A DNA stretch of 64,000 nt from Oleiphilus messinensis (GTDB lineage: Bacteria; Pseudomonadota; Gammaproteobacteria; Pseudomonadales; Oleiphilaceae): the NCBI RefSeq assembly GCF_002162375.1, contig NZ_CP021425.1, forward strand, positions 4,171,001 through 4,235,000, given 5' to 3'. Shown here in pieces: positions 26,304-35,560 of the stretch (position 1 is the stretch's first letter; each line of letters begins with the position of its first letter). Under the pieces are notes generated by a model, which did not search any database, had not been told where the DNA came from, and worked only from the letters and a program-made list of their open reading frames with translations. The translations under genes were made by a program, and so were the position numbers.

Positions 26304-26918
26304 ATGAGTAAAACACAAAGCAATCATTCTGCCATGAAAAAGCGCTTCCTGACCGAGCAATCTCTGATTGAAGATTCCTTTCGACTCGGTGTTGCAATCA
26401 AAGAAAGCGGCTTCACACCCACGTTTATCGTTGGCCTCTGGAGAGGGGGTAGCTCGGTTGGCATCTATGTCCAGGAATGTTTGCAAACGCTGGGTATCAA
26501 AACGGATCACATCTCGCTGAGAACCTCATACCAGGGTATGCGCGCCTATCAGAACATGATCGAAAATCCGGCTGAAATCAGGGTTCATGGCACTCAATAT
26601 CTTGCCGAAAATCTCAACGCCGATGACACGCTCCTGATCGTCGATGACGTTTTTAGCTCCGGTTATAATGTTGAAGCGGTGCTTCGCCGTCTGCGAAAAC
26701 ATCTAAGGCGTAATTTACCTCACGAGATCAAGATCGCTACGCTCTACTACCGACCAACCGAACGCACAACGGATACTAAACCAGATTATTTTCTCCATAA
26801 CACCCAGGACTGGTTGGTGTTCCCGTATGAGTTAAGCGGGCTAAACCCCGATGAAATCCGAACCCATAAAGGAGACACCGTCGCCGACTTGATCAAGCCA
26901 GTTCTATTCAGGTCTTAA
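26304..26918 (+). CDS. Phosphoribosyltransferase (hypoxanthine/xanthine type), copy 2
   Basis: The 204-residue protein is a paralogue of the gene at 22063-22629. Both share the LIEDSFRL / LLEDSFRL opening and the VWRGG / LWRGGSSVGI block, and this copy has the PRPP loop LLIVDDVFSSGYNVEAV. The loop here reads SSG where copy 1 has DTG, so the two may prefer different bases. It is divergent from the chemoreceptor and convergent with the 8-oxoguanine deaminase, whose stop overlaps by four bases. Purine salvage is likely from context. The start at 26304 has no clear ribosome site; an internal ATG at 26334 is also possible. Confidence 0.85.
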   Translation: MSKTQSNHSAMKKRFLTEQSLIEDSFRLGVAIKESGFTPTFIVGLWRGGSSVGIYVQECLQTLGIKTDHISLRTSYQGMRAYQNMIENPAEIRVHGTQYLAENLNADDTLLIVDDVFSSGYNVEAVLRRLRKHLRRNLPHEIKIATLYYRPTERTTDTKPDYFLHNTQDWLVFPYELSGLNPDEIRTHKGDTVADLIKPVLFRS

Positions 26919-28261
26919 CTGACCAATTGCCTGGCACTCGCCGTATGTTGCTGTATGAGTTCAGGCAAATCCTGGTGCACCGGCAGTCCATCTCGTACCC
27001 GCCATTCCCCGGCAATCGCAACATGATCTGCAGAGGCAGCACCACATAATACCAGTGCCGCCAACGGATCATGGGCACCGGAAAAGCGGGGCTCATCCAG
27101 TTTGAACAGGGCCAAATCTGCTTGTTTGGCAAGCGCAAGCTCACCTATATCGGTTCTCCCGAGCACATTGGCCGAACCTTTAGTTGCCCAGTAAAGGGCG
27201 TCACGATGGGTGACCTCATCGGCCTGATAACGCAAACGATTTATCAGCAGCGCCTGACGCACTTCCTGCATCATGTTGGAGGCATCATTTGAAGCCGAGC
27301 CGTCCACCCCCAAGCCGACATGGCCTCCGGCATTCTGGAATTCCAGTGTCCGACAAATGCCGGATGCCAGTACCATATTTGAAGATGGGCAATGACAGAC
27401 CCCCACCCCGGCCTGCCCCAATCGAATCAGTTCTTCGTCATTAAAGTGGATACCGTGGGCCAACCAGACATCACTGCTCAACCAGTCAACCGACTCCAGA
27501 TAATCCACGGGACGCACGCCAAACATGGACAGGCAGAATTGATTTTCATCCTCGGTCTCGGCAAGGTGCGTATGCAAGCGAACCTGATGGGAGCGAGCAA
27601 GTGACGCGGTTTCTACCATTAACTCACGGGTCACCGAAAATGGCGAACAGGGGGCCAGTGCGATTTGAATCCTTGCCCCCTCACCCGACTCATGGAATGC
27701 CTTGATCACTCTGGCCGAATCATCCAGAATTTCCCGATCCGTCTGAACCGTAGACTGGGGTGGCAACCCGCCCTGCTCCTCCCCCAGACTCATTGCACCG
27801 CGAGTTAACACCACACGAGAGCCTGTTTCAGTGGCTGCCTGAACTTGAATATCAATCGCTTCAGTCAACGCCTGTGGAAAAAGATAATGGTGATCCGCCA
27901 CGGTGGTACACCCCGAGAGCAGCAATTCAACCAATCCCAGCCGGGTGGCGTTGAACAGCATTTCCGGTTGTAACCGGGCCCAAACGGGATAAAGGGTTTT
28001 CAGCCAGGGAAAAAGCCGCTTGTTTAAAGCGGGAGGATAAGCGCGAGTGAGCGTTTGATATAAATGATGATGGGTATTGATCAAGCCCGGCAACAAAACA
28101 TGTTCGCTGGCATCGAAAACTTGATCAACCTGTATTGTGGGCGCTTGCCCTGAAGCGACCAGTTCCAGGATTTGCCCGCCGCCAATGACAATGCCATTTG
28201 AAGCATCCTGATCATTTGCGGTAAATACCGCCAAGGGATGCTTGATCCAGGTTGTTTGCAT
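26915..28261 (-). CDS. 8-oxoguanine deaminase (amidohydrolase)
   Basis: The 448-residue protein is an amidohydrolase of the cytosine/8-oxoguanine deaminase type. The metal-binding motif GLINTHHHLYQTLTRAYP is near residue 60. RLHTHLAETEDE, WLAHGIHF and GLGVDGSASNDASNM supply the further His, Glu and Asp ligands. LTRAYPPALNKRLFPWLKTL is characteristic of the 8-oxoguanine branch, which makes uric acid from 8-oxoguanine. GAGAGGTGG precedes the ATG at 28261, which is why I prefer it to upstream starts. It lies downstream of the TetR regulator. Urate produced here would feed PuuD. Confidence 0.88.
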   Translation of the reverse strand: MQTTWIKHPLAVFTANDQDASNGIVIGGGQILELVASGQAPTIQVDQVFDASEHVLLPGLINTHHHLYQTLTRAYPPALNKRLFPWLKTLYPVWARLQPEMLFNATRLGLVELLLSGCTTVADHHYLFPQALTEAIDIQVQAATETGSRVVLTRGAMSLGEEQGGLPPQSTVQTDREILDDSARVIKAFHESGEGARIQIALAPCSPFSVTRELMVETASLARSHQVRLHTHLAETEDENQFCLSMFGVRPVDYLESVDWLSSDVWLAHGIHFNDEELIRLGQAGVGVCHCPSSNMVLASGICRTLEFQNAGGHVGLGVDGSASNDASNMMQEVRQALLINRLRYQADEVTHRDALYWATKGSANVLGRTDIGELALAKQADLALFKLDEPRFSGAHDPLAALVLCGAASADHVAIAGEWRVRDGLPVHQDLPELIQQHTASARQLVS

Positions 28262-28328
28262 ATTTCCACCTCTCTTTCGGGTTTGCGAAATGTCAGGTGG
28301 CGCCACCCCACATTCACAAACCAACCGA

Positions 28329-28340
28329 GTTAAATTTAAC
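28329..28340. promoter_or_regulatory. Perfect palindrome upstream of the deaminase gene
   Basis: GTTAAATTTAAC is a perfect 12-bp palindrome in the region between the TetR gene stop and the deaminase start, a plausible place for an operator. No other evidence ties it to a regulator. Confidence 0.25.
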
Positions 28341-28399
28341 TTGATTGTTTGGAATATGGCAGTGACTTGCGTGTTAATCTGCCCCGTTGTTGAGTTTTA

Positions 28400-29026
28400 T
28401 TAAGGTGTACTCAACCCACACCCCGCCAGGATAACCTGACACAAAAACGCTTTAATCTGGTCAACGTCCGCAGGATCGTACTCCTGCTTGTTGGTCACCG
28501 TCAACACCTGGGTATCAAAATCTGCATAGTGTTGGGTGCTGGACCAAATCATGAAAATCAAATGCTGGGCATCAATGGGTTGCATTTTTCCCTGGGCAAT
28601 CCAGGATTCGATAATCAACGATTTTTCCCGGACCCACTGCCGCATCTCGGTACGCAGATGATCGCGCAAATGGGGTGCACCCTGAATAATCTCCATGGCA
28701 AATATCTTTGACGCATTGGGGTACCGAATCGATAAATCCACCTTTGCTTCAATATACCGTTTCAGGGTACTGGCCGGATCATCCTGTTCGCTCAAATCAT
28801 CCAGTGACTCGTTCCAGCGCCGGATCACATCGGCCAAAACCGCGCCATAAAGATCCTTCTTGGATTTAAAATAATACAAAACATTGGCTTTCGGTAAACC
28901 AGCGGTATCTGCAATCACTTGCATGCTGGTACCCTTGAAGCCATGTTTAACAAATTCCTGTTCTGCAGCCTGCAATATTTTCTGGCTGTTCTGTTCTCGG
29001 ATTCTACCTGTTTTCTTATTCGTCAC
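28400..29026 (-). CDS. TetR family regulator (RutR-like)
   Basis: The 208-residue protein has an N-terminal helix-turn-helix (about residues 12-58: QKILQAAEQEFVKHGFKGTS, then PKANVLYYFKSKKDLYGAVL). The C-terminal domain, with a DFDTQVLTVTNK segment, matches the RutR branch. RutR in E. coli senses uracil and thymine and regulates pyrimidine and purine metabolism genes. The gene is in the middle of a purine locus, upstream of the 8-oxoguanine deaminase, and boxes resembling the RutR operator occur at 34945 and 35309. It is thus the best local candidate for the controller of purine uptake and oxidation. Confidence 0.85.
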   Translation of the reverse strand: MTNKKTGRIREQNSQKILQAAEQEFVKHGFKGTSMQVIADTAGLPKANVLYYFKSKKDLYGAVLADVIRRWNESLDDLSEQDDPASTLKRYIEAKVDLSIRYPNASKIFAMEIIQGAPHLRDHLRTEMRQWVREKSLIIESWIAQGKMQPIDAQHLIFMIWSSTQHYADFDTQVLTVTNKQEYDPADVDQIKAFLCQVILAGCGLSTP

Positions 29027-29076
29027 GACGATCGCTACACCCCTGTAAACCGGACGCTATTTTAAGCTTTCAAAAT

Positions 29077-29117
29077 AAAAAAAGCCATGTTGCCTTCGGT
29101 GCGAAAATCAACATGGC
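29077..29117 (-). terminator. Intrinsic terminator after the Tsx-like gene
   Basis: On the reverse strand, GCCATGTTG and CAACATGGC (29084-29092 and 29109-29117) form a 9-bp stem followed by seven T residues. It lies between the Tsx-like gene (stop 29216) and the TetR gene start (29026), so the regulator needs its own promoter. Confidence 0.85.
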
Positions 29118-29215
29118 AAAGCATTAAAGACTCTGGTCGGGGCTCCCACGCCTGATCAAGGATCAAACAGCGGGAGGTACTTCAGGTTTGCTTGTAAGCG
29201 TTATTTCTAGGTCAC

Positions 29216-29992
29216 TTACAAATGGTACTTCATGATCGCACTGAATGCGGATTCAGTGTCTGACGATTTCACGCCGTATTTGTTATTCCAGTAGGAATAC
29301 TCGAAACCGACTTCCAGCTTGGATTTGGTAATTCCGACAAATTTTCCAACATCCACTCTAAGTTGAGGGTTAAAGTGGAAATCTGAAGCATGGTCTGACT
29401 CGGCGGAAGACCAGTCAATATAGCCATCAAACATGAAATCCACTTCGCCCAGTGAGAACGGCACACCATAACCAACGTTCAACTGGATATCATCTTTCAC
29501 ATTGTCATTGACGCTGTAGGAAATATTGGTCTTGAGAAACGCAAAACCGGGTACGTCCCAACTGAAACCAATCCCGTACAGATAGTTATCCTGAGAGAAG
29601 CCGGTACTGGTTGAGCCCATTTCATAGGTCATTGCCAGGAAAACATCTTTCATTGGCCCAACACTGAGCGTTTGGCCGGTCAGATTGGAAAGGCTCAATC
29701 GGGGTGAAAGCTCCGCATAGGTTTCGTTAAAATCACCTGCTGCGCCTTTGCCGTGGTGACGGTCCATGAAGAAAAACACATCTCCCCAGTCATGGCCGGA
29801 AGCATGCTCCAAGGTCAGCGTGGTAATTTCGAGATCTTTATTCGGATCACCGAATGCATGGCTTACATTGTAATAATCAGAGCCATGCAAAACCGTAATA
29901 CTGTTGTCGCTCCAGTACATCTCCGCCGATGAAAGTGCGGGAACCAGTGCAAGCGAAACTGCTACACCACTGTTTTTCAGTATTTTTTTCAT
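29216..29992 (-). CDS. Tsx-like nucleoside-specific outer membrane channel
   Basis: The 258-residue protein starts with a signal peptide (MKKILKNSGVAVSLALVPAL, cut likely after SSA). It continues into EMYWSDNSITVLHGSDYYN, a typical beginning for the Tsx-like channel family, with alternating beta strands to the end. AAAAGGTG precedes the ATG at 29992. Such porins let nucleosides and bases cross the outer membrane. It lies immediately downstream of the BMP-type ABC transporter genes on the same strand, which is strong context for purine uptake. It ends at a clear terminator. Confidence 0.82.
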   Translation of the reverse strand: MKKILKNSGVAVSLALVPALSSAEMYWSDNSITVLHGSDYYNVSHAFGDPNKDLEITTLTLEHASGHDWGDVFFFMDRHHGKGAAGDFNETYAELSPRLSLSNLTGQTLSVGPMKDVFLAMTYEMGSTSTGFSQDNYLYGIGFSWDVPGFAFLKTNISYSVNDNVKDDIQLNVGYGVPFSLGEVDFMFDGYIDWSSAESDHASDFHFNPQLRVDVGKFVGITKSKLEVGFEYSYWNNKYGVKSSDTESAFSAIMKYHL

Positions 29993-30153
29993 TTTAAACA
30001 CCTTTTCAGTTTGTATTGCTTAACGTTTTTCAAGACGAATGAATCCCTACCCTGGGAGTGGGCATTAAAAATTGGAGAACAGGATTCGAAGAATGTTGGA
30101 TTATTCCGCAGGACGGCGAAATAATCCGGGGTTAATCAGAAAGCGGTACGGGA

Positions 30154-31260
30154 TTATTTGGGGAGCTGGCCCTCAACACCTTGAATGTACCAGTTGAAGC
30201 CCAGCAGCTCTTTATCTGACATCGTGGTGCCGGACGCGACCATTGCTTTACCGGCCTGGTCATATACCGGACCATCAAAAACGCGCATTTCACCTTTTTT
30301 GATCGCGTCTTTTTTGGCCATAACCAAAGCTTTCACATCATCAGGAATCGCTTTGTTGAGCGGGGCAATGTTCGTGGTACCTTCTGCGATGCCAGGCCAC
30401 AAGTCTTCAGATGTCCAGGTTCCATCGATAACGGCCTGAGCCTTTTTCAGGTACAGCGGCCCCCAACTGTGGATCGTTGAGGTCAAATGCGCTTTTTCAC
30501 CATAGACCGACATATCGGAATGATAGCCGATGGCGTAAACGCCTTTTGCTTCCGCCGCTTGAATCACCGCTGCTGAATCAGTGTGCTGAGTCAATACGTC
30601 CGCTTTCTGTAAAATCAACGTCTCTGCAGCTTCTCGCTCTTTAGCTGGGTCATACCAGGTGCTGGCCCAAACCACTTTAACCTGTACATCCGGATTCACT
30701 TCCCGGGCGCCTTTAGTAAAGGCATTGATACCCCGAATCACCTCAGGAATCGGAAAGGACGCTACATAACCAATAACATTGCTTTTGGTCATTTTGCCTG
30801 CGATCAAACCCGTCAGATAACGACCTTGATAAGCGCGGGTAAAATAAGTCCCCATATTCTTGTTGCGCTTGTAGCCTGAAGCATGTTCAAACGTCACTTT
30901 GCGAAACCGCTTCGCCACCTTGAGGGTCGGGTTCATATAACCGAACGATGTGGTGAAAATAAGGTCATTACCTTTTGCTGCCAATTGCGTAATCACCCGC
31001 TCGGCGTCTGCACCTTCCGGTACACTTTCCACATAGGTGGTTTGAACTTTATCACCTAAATGTTTTTCTACGTATTTTCGCCCTTCATCATGAGCATATG
31101 TCCAGCCGGCATCACCGGTGGGGCCGACATAAACAAAGCCAATTTTCAATGGCTCCGCACTGTGGGCCACGCTTGCGGTGGTCGCCAGAGTCGCCAGACC
31201 GAGCACACTGAAGAGTTTCCTCGCTCGCCCTGAAATCGTACCTTTTTTTCCAAACGTCAT
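30154..31260 (-). CDS. BMP family ABC transporter substrate-binding protein
   Basis: The 368-residue protein carries a signal peptide (cut after SVAHSA) and the Bmp/PnrA-type sequence LKIGFVYVGPTGDAGWTYAH. Relatives bind nucleosides or purine bases. There is no lipobox Cys, so it should be a free periplasmic protein, unlike Med/TmpC lipoproteins of Gram-positives. It follows the two permease genes, which have the right partner architecture, and precedes the Tsx-like channel. Purine (xanthine, guanosine) specificity is inferred from the adjoining xanthine dehydrogenase and deaminase genes. Confidence 0.9.
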   Translation of the reverse strand: MTFGKKGTISGRARKLFSVLGLATLATTASVAHSAEPLKIGFVYVGPTGDAGWTYAHDEGRKYVEKHLGDKVQTTYVESVPEGADAERVITQLAAKGNDLIFTTSFGYMNPTLKVAKRFRKVTFEHASGYKRNKNMGTYFTRAYQGRYLTGLIAGKMTKSNVIGYVASFPIPEVIRGINAFTKGAREVNPDVQVKVVWASTWYDPAKEREAAETLILQKADVLTQHTDSAAVIQAAEAKGVYAIGYHSDMSVYGEKAHLTSTIHSWGPLYLKKAQAVIDGTWTSEDLWPGIAEGTTNIAPLNKAIPDDVKALVMAKKDAIKKGEMRVFDGPVYDQAGKAMVASGTTMSDKELLGFNWYIQGVEGQLPK

Positions 31261-31342
31261 TATGAACTCCTGAGTTAATAAGTAGCATTGAGGTTGAGAT
31301 CTTATGTTGAGATTTACAAATTCCGCGTTTTTAAAACCTTTA

Positions 31343-32269
31343 CTAAAGCTGGGGACGATAGGGTTTGCCCAGTGCCATCGGCGTGTTCAGACGTGTTTTT
31401 ACCGCATCATTTGCCAAAACAACCAATACAACAATCGTTGCAACATAGGGCAGCATCGCCAATAGATTTGGTGAGGCTTCAAAGCCAAGACCCTGCAAAA
31501 CCAGATGCATAATACTTGCAGCACCGAAAAGGTAAGCGCCCAGCAAGACACGCTCCGCACGCCAACTGGCGAAGACAACCAGCGCTAATGCGATCCAGCC
31601 ACGCCCTGCCGACATCCCTTCCGTCCAAAGGGGCGTGTAAGCCAGAGACAGATAGCCACCTGCAAGGCCTGCCATTGCGCCACCAAACAGCACCGCGCCA
31701 TAGCGTACTTTGAATACCGACATGCCTATTGCGTTTGCCGCTTCCGGATTCTCCCCGACCGACCGGACAATCAAACCAATACGTGTAGATTTGAAGCAGA
31801 AGTACACGAGTCCAAATAAGGCCCAGGACAAATAAACAAGCGGATCATGGGAAAATAGAATTTTACCGATCACGGGAATTTCACTCAGCAACGGCACCGT
31901 CCAGGCTCCGATACCTTCGATACCGACGCCGACATAACTTGCCCCCAAGAAGGCACTGAGACCGGTACCAAAGATGGTCAACGCCAATCCGGTCGCCACT
32001 TGACTGGTCACCAGTGAAATGGCCAGAAAACCAAACAATAAAGACATTAACATCCCGGCGGCCATGGCAGCCAAAACCCCCAGTCCAGGATGCCCCGTGA
32101 CAACAGCGGCCATAAAGCCCGCAACCGCGCCCATCAACACCATGCCTTCCTGCCCCAGATTGAGTACGCCGGACTTCTCACAGACCATTTCACCCAATGC
32201 AATCAGAATCAGCGGTGTACCGGTGCGAATGGTCGCAAACAGAATATTTACTACTAAATCAAAATCCAT
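31343..32269 (-). CDS. Nucleobase/nucleoside ABC transporter permease 2
   Basis: The 308-residue membrane protein has about eight to nine hydrophobic helices and belongs to the BPD_transp_2 permease group that accompanies BMP-type binding proteins. The block PLILIALGEMVCEKSGVLNL near residue 20 is characteristic, as is GAMAGLAGGYLSLAYTPLWT later. It is the smaller of two permeases and ends 82 bases before the binding-protein gene. It would form half of the inner-membrane channel with the permease encoded at 32282-33394. Confidence 0.92.
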   Translation of the reverse strand: MDFDLVVNILFATIRTGTPLILIALGEMVCEKSGVLNLGQEGMVLMGAVAGFMAAVVTGHPGLGVLAAMAAGMLMSLLFGFLAISLVTSQVATGLALTIFGTGLSAFLGASYVGVGIEGIGAWTVPLLSEIPVIGKILFSHDPLVYLSWALFGLVYFCFKSTRIGLIVRSVGENPEAANAIGMSVFKVRYGAVLFGGAMAGLAGGYLSLAYTPLWTEGMSAGRGWIALALVVFASWRAERVLLGAYLFGAASIMHLVLQGLGFEASPNLLAMLPYVATIVVLVVLANDAVKTRLNTPMALGKPYRPQL

Positions 32270-32281
32270 AAATCCCCCAAC

Positions 32282-33394
32282 TTAATCCGCTTGCGCTGTC
32301 TGTAGATTGGCACCTGAGCCCTTTTTGATGGGCCGATTTGGAACCACTCGATATGAAATCAGGAGATCACATGCCAGCAAGTAAAAGAGCAACATCCCCT
32401 GAAAAAGCCCCGTCAAGGACTTGGGCAACGTCAGCTCCATCTGTACCATTTCGCCCCCCATAAACGTGAGCGCTAACAGTACACTGGCCAGGACAATACC
32501 GATTGGCATCATACGTCCCAGGAAAACAACGATGATGGCAGCATATCCGTATCCCGGTGCGATATAGGGATTCAATTGACCGACGGGGCCGACAACCTCG
32601 CTCACACCAGCCAGCCCGGCCAGCCCGCCAGAGACCAACAGCACCACCCAAACCAGGCGCTTCTCATTGAACCCTGCAAATCTCGCCGCAGCGCGATCCT
32701 CGCCCAAAACGGAAATCTGAAAGCCAATGAGGGTTCGTGACATCAGGGTCCAGATCACCGCAACAGCGATCAGCCCGAACCAGATGCTGATATTCATGCG
32801 ATAATCATCTAATACTGCGGGTAGCAAGGCTGAATCGGAAAACAAGGCCGATTCGGGAAAGTTATACCCTTCAGGGTCTTTCAACGGACCATGGACGGCG
32901 TACAGCAACGCATTCAGTGCAATGTAATTAAGCATAATCGTGGTCAGGATTTCATTAGCGCCAAACCGAGTTTTAAGCAATGCCGCCAGACCTGCCCACA
33001 ACAAACCACACAAGCTGCCAAAAATAATCACCGCCGGTAGCACCCAGAAAGACTCCACCTGCAGTAATTCCAGTGCGATATACCCGCCCCCCAAACCACC
33101 GAGAATAAACTGGCCTTCAGCCCCGATATTCCAGACCTTGGCTTTAAAACACAGCATCAAGCCCATGGCACACAACAACAGCGGCGCAACTTTGACCCCA
33201 AGCTCTGTCCAGCCATAAACATCTTCCAGCGGGGCAACAAAAAACGTATACAAGGCGTGAAGTGGTGGATGCCCAAGCACGGCGAACAACACAGCACCGC
33301 TTACCAACGTCAAGACAATGGCCAAGATAGGTGACAACAACGACATCAGTCGCGAATCTGAGGGGCGCTTTTCAATACGTAATGCAAAAATCAT
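32282..33394 (-). CDS. Nucleobase/nucleoside ABC transporter permease 1
   Basis: The 370-residue integral membrane protein has multiple hydrophobic segments and the IGAEGQFILGGLGGGYIALE sequence typical of the larger permease in YufP/YufQ-type transporters. Its ATG overlaps the stop of the ATPase gene by four bases (33391-33394), so they are translationally coupled. The smaller permease follows 12 bases later. It works with that permease, the ATPase and the BMP binding protein in one purine importer. Confidence 0.92.
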   Translation of the reverse strand: MIFALRIEKRPSDSRLMSLLSPILAIVLTLVSGAVLFAVLGHPPLHALYTFFVAPLEDVYGWTELGVKVAPLLLCAMGLMLCFKAKVWNIGAEGQFILGGLGGGYIALELLQVESFWVLPAVIIFGSLCGLLWAGLAALLKTRFGANEILTTIMLNYIALNALLYAVHGPLKDPEGYNFPESALFSDSALLPAVLDDYRMNISIWFGLIAVAVIWTLMSRTLIGFQISVLGEDRAAARFAGFNEKRLVWVVLLVSGGLAGLAGVSEVVGPVGQLNPYIAPGYGYAAIIVVFLGRMMPIGIVLASVLLALTFMGGEMVQMELTLPKSLTGLFQGMLLFYLLACDLLISYRVVPNRPIKKGSGANLQTAQAD

Positions 33395-34935
33395 GGTTTG
33401 GCCTCCACAGATTGGGTATCCGGCAAACTATCTGGAGCGGAAAAATTTCCTGCCATCCACTGCCCTAATTGATTAATACTCACCTCCCGAGTGTCGGCCA
33501 CGGGCGACAATTCACCATCGCAAATAGCACAAATTCGATCACTGATTCCGTATAATTCGTCAATATCCTCAGACACCACTAATATGGCCGCCCCCTCGTC
33601 ACGCAGCGCTATCAAAGCATGACGAATCAAAATTGCCGCGCCGATATCGACGCCCCAGGTAGGATGGGAACACACGAGTAACTTCGGATTTTGTAATATT
33701 TCACGACCGATGATGTATTTTTGCAGGTTCCCTCCGGACAGGCTTTTTGCTTGCGCCTGAATCCCCGAAGCCTTTACATTGAAACGCTCGATAATTTGTC
33801 GGGCATAATCTTTCACCTGTTTCGAGAATATCCACCCCCGACGACTGAGCCCTGATTGATACGCGGTGAGCAACGCATTCTCCGCAAGCGCCATATCCGG
33901 TACTGCTCCCCGGCCAAGGCGCTCCTCAGGAACAAAACCCAATCCCAACGCCCGGCGTTGTCGAGGCCCTAAATGACCCACAGCATCACCACCCAACCAT
34001 ACCGATTTTTTCGCAGAGGTTGCTTCACCACTGATCAAATTCAACAACTCTTCCTGGCCATTTCCAGCAACACCAGCAATGCCCAGAATTTCCCCTGCCC
34101 GGACGTCGAGATCAATTTTTTTCAGCGCCGCAGCAAATGGATCATCGGAGCGATAACTCAAACTTTTTATCCGCAAAAACGGCTCACCGCCCGATGTCTT
34201 CTCATAGTTCTCGGTTAGGGGCGTGTCATCACCGACCATCATGCGGGCCAGCTCTTCTGCCGTTGAGTCTTTAGGCGAACAATGCCCACTAACCTGCCCG
34301 CCACGTAAGATTGTGGCTCCGTCACAGAGCGCGATCACTTCGTCAAGCTTGTGGGAAATGAATAATATACTGCACCCCTCGTCCGCCAATTGATGCAGCG
34401 TTTTGAACAGGGTTTGAACTTCCTGAGGTGTGAGCACGGATGTGGGTTCATCCAGTATTAACAGTTTTACGTCCTGCAATAAGCATCTGACAATCTCTAC
34501 CCGCTGTTGCTCCCCAATAGAAAGGGTATGAACATAACGATCTGGATCAAGTTTCATGCCGTAGTGTTCCGATACTTCGATAATACGTTGCTTCAGAACC
34601 GATACACTTTTTACCTGATCTTTAGGCAAGCTCAGGGCGATATTTTCCGCAACAGTCAAGGTTTCAAACAGCGAGAAATGCTGAAACACCATACCGATTC
34701 CCAGCTCACGGGCATGAGCAGCACCCCGAACAATGACTGGCACACCTTCCCAGATCATGCGTCCCTCATCCGGCTTGACAATACCGTAGATGATTTTCAT
34801 CAACGTGCTTTTACCCGCACCATTTTCGCCAAGTAGCGCATGAATCTCACCCCGCTCCACCCGCAAGCTTACATCCTGGTTTGCGACGCACCCCGGATAG
34901 TATTTGGTGATATTCATCAGATCTAGCTGGACCAT
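33391..34935 (-). CDS. Nucleobase/nucleoside ABC transporter ATP-binding protein (two ABC domains)
   Basis: Starting at the ATG at 34935 (AGGA seven bases upstream), the 514-residue protein has two ABC modules. The first has a complete Walker A (GENGAGKSTLMKI), signature (LSIGEQQRVEI) and Walker B (LLILDEPTSVL). The second has a weaker Walker A (GVAGNGQEELL), an LSGGNLQK signature and CSHPTWGVDIGA in place of the usual DEP, as is normal for ribose- and BMP-type importers. It powers purine uptake. An imperfect TGACC-N4-GGACA box lies just upstream, overlapping the ribosome site region. Confidence 0.93.
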   Translation of the reverse strand: MVQLDLMNITKYYPGCVANQDVSLRVERGEIHALLGENGAGKSTLMKIIYGIVKPDEGRMIWEGVPVIVRGAAHARELGIGMVFQHFSLFETLTVAENIALSLPKDQVKSVSVLKQRIIEVSEHYGMKLDPDRYVHTLSIGEQQRVEIVRCLLQDVKLLILDEPTSVLTPQEVQTLFKTLHQLADEGCSILFISHKLDEVIALCDGATILRGGQVSGHCSPKDSTAEELARMMVGDDTPLTENYEKTSGGEPFLRIKSLSYRSDDPFAAALKKIDLDVRAGEILGIAGVAGNGQEELLNLISGEATSAKKSVWLGGDAVGHLGPRQRRALGLGFVPEERLGRGAVPDMALAENALLTAYQSGLSRRGWIFSKQVKDYARQIIERFNVKASGIQAQAKSLSGGNLQKYIIGREILQNPKLLVCSHPTWGVDIGAAILIRHALIALRDEGAAILVVSEDIDELYGISDRICAICDGELSPVADTREVSINQLGQWMAGNFSAPDSLPDTQSVEAKP

Positions 34936-34944
34936 GTTATATCC

Positions 34945-34958
34945 TGACCTTTTGGACA
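34945..34958. promoter_or_regulatory. RutR-like box upstream of the purine ABC operon
   Basis: TGACCTTTTGGACA matches the half-sites TGACCA-NN-TGGTCA of the RutR operator with two mismatches. It lies ten bases before the ATPase start, overlapping the ribosome site (AGGTCAGGA on the reverse strand), so a functional operator here would be unusual. Suggestive only. Confidence 0.3.
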
Positions 34959-35308
34959 ACTTTATTTTCGAAAACTCGATTAGCAATTTATTTGCCAATT
35001 ATTCAGTTTTTTATGAGACCATGTCCATTTTTCTACATAAAAGCCAGAAAAATGGCCCAGATTACACAGCAATTAAACTGAGTAATTGCGAATGCACACC
35101 CCGGAATGCACAGTTTTATCTGTGAAATGCGGCTTTAGATTCAGCATTTACGCACCACATAGGAACAACCTAACCATTATCGAACCATTCCAGTGCAATA
35201 AATATCAAGCCCGGACTCATTTACACTCCTTGTAGCACAATCTCATCTATTCTCAATGCGAAAAGACCCTTGCCAAACCGGTACTTTGTGGCGCATCATT
35301 ACATTACC

Positions 35309-35322
35309 TGTCCATTTGGTCA
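35309..35322. promoter_or_regulatory. RutR-like operator between the ABC and xdh operons
   Basis: TGTCCATTTGGTCA matches the RutR consensus (TGACCA-NN-TGGTCA) at all but one position. It sits in the 625-bp divergent region (34936-35560) between the purine importer and xdhA, where the local TetR/RutR-like protein would be expected to bind. The rest of that intergenic region holds no gene I can support and is AT-rich. Confidence 0.5.
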
Positions 35323-35560
35323 GCTTTTTGCTTAAAGCTTTTCGTTAGAGGCCTAAGGCTTTTTACTAGAGAAAGTAGCGATAAACACAGACACCGCATT
35401 CAAATCAGAAAATGTAGGGTTTTGTGACAGTGAATCGCTACGATAAGTGACGACCAAAGATCATCAAAAGTGGATAGTTAACCCTTTCAAGTGCTGATAA
35501 TCTGTAAGTATAAGTATCGATTATCAACGCACTCGGAAACACAGAAAGCAAGGCAATAAA

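Noticed and set aside
34936-35560. Possible purine riboswitch upstream of the importer or xdhA
   Set aside because: No conserved purine-riboswitch core or pairing pattern could be found by eye.
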